DNA from: an uncultured bacterium
GTDB lineage: Bacteria > Planctomycetota > GCA-002687715
Assembly (NCBI GenBank): GCA_902826835.1
Contig: CADEGH010000010.1
Coordinates: 1 to 64,000 of the forward strand
DNA: 64,000 nt
Reading direction: 5' to 3'
Shown: positions 53,791 to 60,004 of the stretch, one piece after another
Layout of the letters: each line of letters opens with the position of its first letter
Numbering within the stretch: position 1 is the first letter of the stretch
Translations under genes and position numbers: made by a program
Notes under the pieces: model-generated
Databases searched by the model: none
What the model saw: the letters and a program-made list of their open reading frames with translations, nothing else
What the model was told of the DNA's origin: nothing

Positions 53791-55203
53791 TCAAGGAGCC
53801 TTCTGGCCATAGTGGAGGCGGTGGTAGGTCGTTCGACCGAAGGTGTCGAGGGTGATGAGGAAAAGATTGTCGTAGTCGGCTTCTTCGAGCGAGAGGTCGG
53901 TCGGCCCCCCCAGCTCCGCGACCAATTTGGGAATCACGTTGGAATGGCTGGCGATCACGAAGTGCCCTTCGGCCTTGTTCCGCAGGTCGGAGACGAGCGC
54001 GGAACTGGCCCCGGCGTCGACTTGGGTCACGGACTTGCCCAGGGCTTCGGCGAGCGGCTTCACGGTCTCCTGAGTACGAAGGAACTCGGTGGCGTAGATT
54101 TCGGTCACCGGCAGGGAGCGGAGAGTTTCGAGGAGCGCTTGGGCGCGGGCTCGGCCGAGGATCGAAAGGGGAGGATTGCTTTCACTCGCGGCGGTGTCCT
54201 TCTCGGCGTGCCGCACGATCCAGATCGCGACCGTGGACTTGCGAGGGCTCGGAGAGTCTTGGCGGCTTCGGATGCCCTGCACCACGTCGTCGAGCAACTC
54301 GTTCGGCACGGGCACGGAGAGGTCGTAGAGAGCAATGCGCCACTGCCCCTCGATTTGCCGGAGCACCCCGGTGCCGCGGCATTCCCCGTAGCTCGCGCTG
54401 TGCACCCGTTCGTCGAACCACGCCACTTGGCCGGTCGAATCGAGGGTGATGTGGCGTTCGGTGGGCACAAAAATCCACGCGCTGCGCCGCTGGAAATAGG
54501 GGAGCGCGAACTTCTTGAAGGCCTCGAGTTCCCAGCGCTCGCTGGCATCCGTGCCCAAGAACACCGACTCCGGCGAGAACAGGGAGAAGTAGGCGTCCTC
54601 GTCGGCACGGGCCGCGGCTTCGTGCAGGGAATCGAGTGCCCGCGCCACCGCTTCGTGGTCCCGCTTGCCCTGGGCGCGACTCGCAAGATCGACCGCTAGG
54701 GCCGCCCGATCCTCGGGAGTGGAAATCGGATGCCGCCTTGCCCATGGCCAGAGGGTCGGGGGAGTGGCGGGTACGGGGCCCGTGAGCACCACGTGCGCGA
54801 ATTCGAAGCGCCGCGGCCCAAAGAGCGTGGGCGAGCGTTCGTAAGTGCCAGGAGTGGTGACCAGGGTCAATTGATGGTGGCGGAGGCGCTGCGAGCTCCG
54901 GAGGGCATCGACGGCGTCGAGGAGGCCGCTCTCATCCGTGACCTTGGGCGCGATCAACTGGAGCCCGGCGACCGCAAACGCCTCCCCGAGTCCCTTCCTG
55001 GTTTCGGTGTCGATCCCCGAGGCCGGATCGAAGAGGAGACTGATGCGAGCCCCGAGTTCTGGGTCCGGTTCGGGAGAACCGAGCACCGTGGCCTCGAGCT
55101 TGCGCCCGGCGGGAGATTCCAGGGAGAGGGGAGGACTGTCTTGGGCAAGTAGCGACGAAGCGGCTGCCAAGACCAAAAGAAGGTGGGGGAGAGAGGCCTT
55201 CAT
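53791..55203 (-). CDS. Secreted NTF2-like domain fused to histidine phosphatase
   Basis: This 470-aa protein has a signal peptide (HLLLVLAAASSLLAQ), a Rossmann-like region of about 170 residues, an NTF2/SnoaL-like domain at about 195-305 (EDAYFSLFSPESVFLGTD, RGTGVLRQIEGQWRIALYDL in two blocks) and a C-terminal histidine phosphatase domain. The last has the phosphohistidine motif VRHAEK near 330, TEFLRTQETV and the second histidine in IASHSNVIP. The phosphatase could act on a small extracytoplasmic phosphate ester. Its start codon is only 42 bp from the divergent selenoprotein gene, so both promoters share that gap. Confidence 0.85.
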   Translation of the reverse strand: MKASLPHLLLVLAAASSLLAQDSPPLSLESPAGRKLEATVLGSPEPDPELGARISLLFDPASGIDTETRKGLGEAFAVAGLQLIAPKVTDESGLLDAVDALRSSQRLRHHQLTLVTTPGTYERSPTLFGPRRFEFAHVVLTGPVPATPPTLWPWARRHPISTPEDRAALAVDLASRAQGKRDHEAVARALDSLHEAAARADEDAYFSLFSPESVFLGTDASERWELEAFKKFALPYFQRRSAWIFVPTERHITLDSTGQVAWFDERVHSASYGECRGTGVLRQIEGQWRIALYDLSVPVPNELLDDVVQGIRSRQDSPSPRKSTVAIWIVRHAEKDTAASESNPPLSILGRARAQALLETLRSLPVTEIYATEFLRTQETVKPLAEALGKSVTQVDAGASSALVSDLRNKAEGHFVIASHSNVIPKLVAELGGPTDLSLEEADYDNLFLITLDTFGRTTYHRLHYGQKAP

Positions 55204-55245
55204 ATGGAATGATCTTTCGAACTCGAACCGATGCGGAGGTCCCGA

Positions 55246-55971
55246 ATGTTACGTCCTTGGGTGGCGGTGATCCTATGTCTGATTGGCCCCGGAATCTGGC
55301 TGTATGGCCTCGATCATCCCGGAATGCGGTCTTCCGCGTGGCCGATCTACGCGGGTGCGGCGATCGCGGTGCCGCTCGCCCTGAGCGGTTTGTGGCCAAA
55401 ACCGCGGCTGAGGCACTTCCTTCCTGTGCTCCTGACCCTGCTCTTGGCCGGAGGGTCCGTCTGGTTCGTGCGCTTCGGGGCACGAACTCCTGCCGCCACC
55501 GCGGAATGGACGTCGGTCGCCCGGCTCCCTTCCCTCACCCTCGCCGATCAGGCGGGCGCCCCGCAGGAACTGCAGGGCCTCACCGAGGGCGGACCCACCC
55601 TGTGGGTCTTTTTCCGTGGCCGCTGGTGAACGGTTTGCCGCTCGGAACTCCGAGGTCTCGGAGAGGTTCAGGCGGAATTGCAGGCCAAGGGCGGCAGTGT
55701 GATCGCGGTGTCGGTCGATTCGGTGGAGGAAGCCCGGGCGCTGGTAGCGAGCGAGGGTCTGCGCTTTCCGGTGCTGAGCGACCTTGACCGCAGTTTGATT
55801 CGGGCGCTCGGCCTCGTGCATCCCGGCGGGGCTCCCGACGGAGGCGACATCGCGGTGCCCGCGATGCTGCTCCTCGAGAAGGGAGGCCTCGTCCGGTGGC
55901 GCCATCGGGCCGGCCTCATCCAGGAGCGTCCGGATCCCACCGAAGTGCTGGCGGAAATCCGCCGGCTCTGA
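55246..55971 (+). CDS. Membrane peroxiredoxin-like selenoprotein (in-frame UGA)
   Basis: Read through one TGA, this is a 241-aa protein; both halves lie in the same frame. GGAGG six bases before the ATG at 55246 supports the start. Three hydrophobic segments span about 3-75, then an AhpC/TSA-type thioredoxin fold begins (LPSLTLADQAGAP). The active site reads FFRGRW-Sec-TVC: Sec128 stands where peroxiredoxin-like proteins with RG-x-W-C-x-x-C carry the first cysteine, and Cys131 is the second. The rest (VIAVSVDSVEEARALV, FPVLSDLD, VPAMLLLE) is standard for the family. A hairpin downstream fits a bacterial SECIS. Reduction of peroxides or disulfides at the outer membrane face is inferred. Synthesis needs selA, selB, selC and selD elsewhere. 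Confidence 0.85.
55627..55629 (+). other. Selenocysteine codon (TGA)
   Basis: In-frame TGA between TGG (Trp127) and ACG (Thr129), at the position of the catalytic cysteine of the family. The same frame continues with family-typical sequence to a real TGA stop at 55969-55971. Confidence 0.8.
55648..55663 (+). promoter_or_regulatory. Bacterial SECIS-like hairpin
   Basis: CTCCGA (55648-55653) and TCGGAG (55658-55663) form a six-bp stem with loop GGTC. The loop begins 24 bases after the TGA and has G at its first two positions, within the usual limits of bacterial SECIS elements (loop about 16-37 bases from UGA, G near its start). A weaker lower stem GAA/TTC is possible with a small bulge. Confidence 0.7.
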
Positions 55972-55979
55972 TTCGAGAT

Positions 55980-56693
55980 TCAGAGCAGGTGTCGATCGAT
56001 GACGGCGGACGCGAGGCCGATGATCCCTCCGAACACGCCGCCCCACACCACGAGCCAGCCCAAGTGCTCGCGGATCATGTCCTGCACAATCCGTTTCACG
56101 TCATCGGGAGTCAGTTCGTCGAGGCGAGCCTGCACGATGCGATCAACCTTGGTGACGATGCCTTCGGCCACCGCCTCGGACGACAATCCGGCCCCGAGGG
56201 CATTCTTCACCGCGTCGGAAGCGAGGATGTCGTCCACCGAGTCTTTGAGGACGGCCTCGATTTTCGGACGCATTCCCTGCAAGACCCGCTCGCCCCCGAA
56301 CATCCCGAGCATGCCCCCGATCGGGCTGTCGAGCGCGGCCTTCGAGATCTTCGACCACACCTGGTCGTAATTGATGGCGTCTTTGACTTTGGAGAGGTCG
56401 GGACCGCCGTTCCCGCCGGCCTGCGCGAGCAGGCGCGCCACGTTCTCCTTGGTGAAGAACTGGCGCATGATGAGGCCGTGGATGCCGCGTTTGAAGTCCG
56501 CGAAGCGGAGCTGGATCACTCCGGAGCCCTTCAGGTACGGCACCTTCTCGAAGAGCATATGGATCGCGAGCCAATTCGTAATGGCCCCCGAAAACGCGAA
56601 GATCCCCGCGCTCCAAAGGTAAGGCCCGACCGTGGGGATCACGAGGCCCAAAAGTGCGACCGCGATCGACAGGATGTTCGTAGCCAGACTCAT
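55980..56693 (-). CDS. DUF445 family membrane protein
   Basis: This 237-aa protein has two N-terminal hydrophobic segments around the family hallmark ITNWLAIHMLFEK and a C-terminal transmembrane segment (WLVVWGGVFGGIIGLASAV). Between them is an amphipathic helical region of about 150 residues typical of DUF445. The role of the family is unknown. The ATG at 56693 is the first that leads straight into the membrane segment; the open frame further upstream is Arg-rich and probably not translated. It ends eight bases from the convergent selenoprotein gene. Confidence 0.88.
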   Translation of the reverse strand: MSLATNILSIAVALLGLVIPTVGPYLWSAGIFAFSGAITNWLAIHMLFEKVPYLKGSGVIQLRFADFKRGIHGLIMRQFFTKENVARLLAQAGGNGGPDLSKVKDAINYDQVWSKISKAALDSPIGGMLGMFGGERVLQGMRPKIEAVLKDSVDDILASDAVKNALGAGLSSEAVAEGIVTKVDRIVQARLDELTPDDVKRIVQDMIREHLGWLVVWGGVFGGIIGLASAVIDRHLL

Positions 56694-56742
56694 AGCGCGC
56701 GAACATAGCAGTCGCGGTTTCGGCCCGAACCATCGCGCTCGC

Positions 56743-58431
56743 CTACGGCGTGGTGGCCTGACAGAAACAGGGTGAAGTGAGGGCGACGTCGGCCGAGGAC
56801 CACGCCGCTTCAAGTCGCGCGCCGGTGCGTTCGGCGTCCGCGTCCCGACCGAGTCCGCGTTCCGCCTGCATGAGTCCGAACAGAGCCCAGCCATTGCTCG
56901 GGAAGCGGCGCAGATCCTCTTCGAAGCAACGGGCCGCTTCCGCGAACTCCCCGGCGACGAGCAAGGCCGCCCCCAAAGGATGCCGGACCGGCATCATCCA
57001 GTCCGGCGGCTCGTCATAGGCGAGTTGGTCCTCGATGGCGACCGCCTCCCGCAACTTCGCAAGCCCGTCTTGGCGCTGGCCGGCGCGGAAGAGAATCTCG
57101 CCCTCGAGGACGAGGGCGGGAATTCGCAGCACCAGTTTGGCCGGATTGTTGCCGATGGTGCGCTCGTCGAGCGTGACATACAGCGCGTGCAGACTTCGGA
57201 GTTCCTGGCTCGCCGCGTCTACCTCGCCGCGGGCCGCCCACGCCACGCCCCGCGCGTAGTGGCGCGTGATATTGGCGCCGATCAATTCCGGCGCGTAGGG
57301 CGGAAGCGCGAGGATTTCTTCGAAGCGTCCGAAGCGCACGAGGACGTGGGGGACGATCGGGAGGAATGCGTCGGCGAGGCCGGGGCTCGCTTTCACGAAG
57401 GCCTCTGGCATCGCGGCCACCAACTGCTGCGCTGCGGAGAGCGCGCGGGAGGACCGCCCCTGCATCATGGCGACAAACGACAGGAAGTGGGGATTGTGCG
57501 CCATGTACAACCGATAGAAGCCGTCCTTCGGATAACGCCCCTCGCGCGACTGATCGGCGCGCATCGCTACTTCGTTGGCTTCCGCGGCAGCGGCGTAATT
57601 GCCGACCCTCAGGTCGATGTGAGCCGGCATGTGCAGAAGATGGCCGGAGGCAGGGACCAAGTCCCGCAGGCGGTCGGCCGATGGCAACGCCCGTTCGGGT
57701 TGGCTCGAGGCCTCGATCGCGTGGATATAAAGATGGTGCGCGCCGGGATGCCCCGGATCGAGCGCGATGGCTTGTTCGAGGAGCGCGACGATGCGCAGCG
57801 TGTCGGTCTTGGGCTGGAAGTCTTTGGTCCAGAGATCCCAAGGATGCAAGTCCATGAGCGCTTCGGCCGCGAGCGTCACGATGTCCGGATCCTGAGGGTA
57901 GCGTTCGGCCAACGCCGTCATGCGCGCGGCATAGGCTTGGTCGAGCGGCCCGCGGTCCTGCGGCGGCGTCGCGGCGTATCGGGCCGACAGCGCGTCGACC
58001 AATTCGCGCTCGGGGTTCGAGCCCTGAGCCACTCTCGCCTGCGCTTCGGTCAGCGCGGCGTACGCGAGGCGTGATCGCTCGGGACTCATGGCCGGATTAT
58101 TGATGTGCGGGCCGTGGGCGTAGGCAATTCCCCAGTAGGGCATCGGACTTTGGGGGTCGCCGGCCGCTGCCCGCTCGAAGCAGCGAATCGCTTCGTCGTG
58201 ATTGAAGGCGTACAGCCAGACCAATCCCTCGTCGAACGCGGCTTGCGCGGCCGCGCTCTGCGTGGCTATCGGGCGGTGGTGAATGCCCGTACCGGGATCC
58301 CGGAGGGAATTGACCGATTGGTTTTCCGCGGACTGACAGGCGGTGAAGAGCAATAACGCCGCGAGCAAGAATCCAAGGCTTCCGCGCATTGGCTTTGCCC
58401 ACGACCCGGGGGAGAGGTGGTGAGTGTCCAT
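56743..58431 (-). CDS. TPR-containing lipoprotein
   Basis: This 562-aa protein starts at 58431 behind a perfect AGGAGG spaced five bases from the ATG. A hydrophobic signal ends with the lipobox LFTAC (Cys32), so it is probably lipid-anchored. TPR-like helical pairs follow throughout: AAFDEGLVWLYAFNHDEAIRCFERAA as two blocks, then PHPGAHH-like and AIALDPGHPGAHHLYIHAIE segments. Many His and Trp residues lie in the middle third. Similar TPR proteins are annotated only by repeat; binding partner unknown. It lies 67 bp after the secreted propeller gene on the same strand. Confidence 0.85.
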   Translation of the reverse strand: MDTHHLSPGSWAKPMRGSLGFLLAALLLFTACQSAENQSVNSLRDPGTGIHHRPIATQSAAAQAAFDEGLVWLYAFNHDEAIRCFERAAAGDPQSPMPYWGIAYAHGPHINNPAMSPERSRLAYAALTEAQARVAQGSNPERELVDALSARYAATPPQDRGPLDQAYAARMTALAERYPQDPDIVTLAAEALMDLHPWDLWTKDFQPKTDTLRIVALLEQAIALDPGHPGAHHLYIHAIEASSQPERALPSADRLRDLVPASGHLLHMPAHIDLRVGNYAAAAEANEVAMRADQSREGRYPKDGFYRLYMAHNPHFLSFVAMMQGRSSRALSAAQQLVAAMPEAFVKASPGLADAFLPIVPHVLVRFGRFEEILALPPYAPELIGANITRHYARGVAWAARGEVDAASQELRSLHALYVTLDERTIGNNPAKLVLRIPALVLEGEILFRAGQRQDGLAKLREAVAIEDQLAYDEPPDWMMPVRHPLGAALLVAGEFAEAARCFEEDLRRFPSNGWALFGLMQAERGLGRDADAERTGARLEAAWSSADVALTSPCFCQATTP

Positions 58432-58498
58432 GTCGTCCTCCTAACAGAAACGCGCGCGGCGGAGGACGAGGGGGTGGCGGTGCGGCGTCCGGCGAGCG

Positions 58499-60004
58499 TC
58501 AGCGCCAGGCGGTGACGGTCAGGTTGTTCATTCCGGGAAGGGCGACGTTTTGGAGCGGCGTCGAATTCGGCGTGGCATCCAGGATCAACACCTTCGGGGG
58601 CGAAAGCGAAGTGACCGCCACCTGGGAGCCATCCGGCGAAATCGAGAGCCCGTCGGCGGAAGTGAGCAGGCCGGCGGCGATCGGGTACGGGGTGACGGTT
58701 GCGGTCGTCAAGTTGAAGCGGTCGAAATCGATGCGGGCGAGCCAACCGCTCCCGCAGGCGTAGGCGAAGCTCCCGTCGCGGGAGAGGGCGATCCGCGTGG
58801 GGATGGTCCCCGGAAGCGGAATGTTGTCGATGGCCGGCGTCAGGAGGTCGTGGTCGATCCAGCTTTGAGTGGGCAAATGGTAGCGCGCGAGGGACGAGAG
58901 GCCGACTCCGGAGAGCCCGACGACGCAAACTTCGTCGTCCCATCCGAAGGCGGCGCCCACGGCGGCCCCGAGGGCGCCCGCGATGCCCGGAATGGTGGTG
59001 GTCGCGGTCGCTTGCAAATAACCGGCGCTGGTGGGATTGGTGTCGACGAGGAGAAGTGGACCGGCGCTGATGACGAAGAGGGGAACTGCCGCGAAATTAC
59101 CGGTGCGCGAGAACGCCCACCGCTCCGCAATGGCGCCGCCGGTGAGACCGATGGTCGTGCCGAGCACGATGCCGGGCGTGCCGCCGTTCGGATTCCCGTC
59201 GATAGCGACGAGCTGACGATTCGAGCTACCGCTCCCGACGAGGGTGTAAATCCGGTCGAACCGTCGGTCGAATCCCACCTCGAAGAGCAGGGAGCCGCTT
59301 GGGGCTTGGTACAGGGTCGAGGGGGTGGGCGGCGAAGTGCGAAAGTCGAAGCGGCTGACGCGGGGGCCGAGGCTGCCGGCCACAAAAAGGTCGAGACCTC
59401 CGTTTGCGAAGGTGGCGCCGTCGACGTTGTTGGTGAAGCCCATCCCACTCTGCGGCCCGACCAAGGCGCCGGTCTGCGGGTCGACCGTCGCGTACAAATC
59501 GTTGCTGCCGGAAACCGACGAGCCGACGAACAGGAGCGGCGCGTAGCCGAGTTCGAGTTCAAGGCAGTTGGTGATCGCCAGGTCGCCGCCGGGGATGGAC
59601 GGATTGCTCACCGCCCCCTGGGCATAAACTTGGAGACCCGCGACCAACGGATCGGGAGCGAACGGAAGCGGCAGCGGCAGAAACGCCGAGCCTGCGCCAG
59701 GCGCTCCGGGAGTGCCATCGAGCGTCGTCGACAACAGAAACAAGAAGTTGGGTGCTCCCAGATCGATACACACCGGGAACGGACCCGGCAGGGGGGCGGT
59801 CGCGCCGAAAGACAGCGCCACGAGTCCGGCCCCGCTGCCCACCCCGCGGTCGAGCCTGAACCCGAAGCCAAGGTTGCCCATGTAGGGCTGGTTGCTGCCG
59901 AGTCTCGGATACACACCGCTCGAGGCGGGCGACCCGAGTCCAAAGGGATCCTGGGCTGACATCCACCAACCGAGGACGCAAAGGACGAGACAAAGGCGAG
60001 TCAT
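58499..60004 (-). CDS. Secreted propeller-like protein with N-terminal recurrent domain
   Basis: This 501-aa protein has a signal peptide (LCLVLCVLGWWMSAQ). The recurrent domain of this window is here N-terminal (about 35-150; GNLGFGFRLD, LPLPLPFAPDPLVAGLQVYAQGAV in two blocks, NCLELELGYAP). The remaining 350 residues carry propeller-like repeats (DGSFAYACGSGWLARID, DGLSISPDGSQVAV) of the YVTN type. Its ATG overlaps the stop of the tethered sigma factor gene (ATGA), so the two are translationally coupled. Confidence 0.8.
   Translation of the reverse strand: MTRLCLVLCVLGWWMSAQDPFGLGSPASSGVYPRLGSNQPYMGNLGFGFRLDRGVGSGAGLVALSFGATAPLPGPFPVCIDLGAPNFLFLLSTTLDGTPGAPGAGSAFLPLPLPFAPDPLVAGLQVYAQGAVSNPSIPGGDLAITNCLELELGYAPLLFVGSSVSGSNDLYATVDPQTGALVGPQSGMGFTNNVDGATFANGGLDLFVAGSLGPRVSRFDFRTSPPTPSTLYQAPSGSLLFEVGFDRRFDRIYTLVGSGSSNRQLVAIDGNPNGGTPGIVLGTTIGLTGGAIAERWAFSRTGNFAAVPLFVISAGPLLLVDTNPTSAGYLQATATTTIPGIAGALGAAVGAAFGWDDEVCVVGLSGVGLSSLARYHLPTQSWIDHDLLTPAIDNIPLPGTIPTRIALSRDGSFAYACGSGWLARIDFDRFNLTTATVTPYPIAAGLLTSADGLSISPDGSQVAVTSLSPPKVLILDATPNSTPLQNVALPGMNNLTVTAWR

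Noticed and set aside
55231..55629. A stand-alone 132-aa membrane protein ending at the TGA
   Set aside because: It stops in the middle of a thioredoxin active site and the same frame continues with the rest of the fold, so read-through as selenocysteine explains it better.
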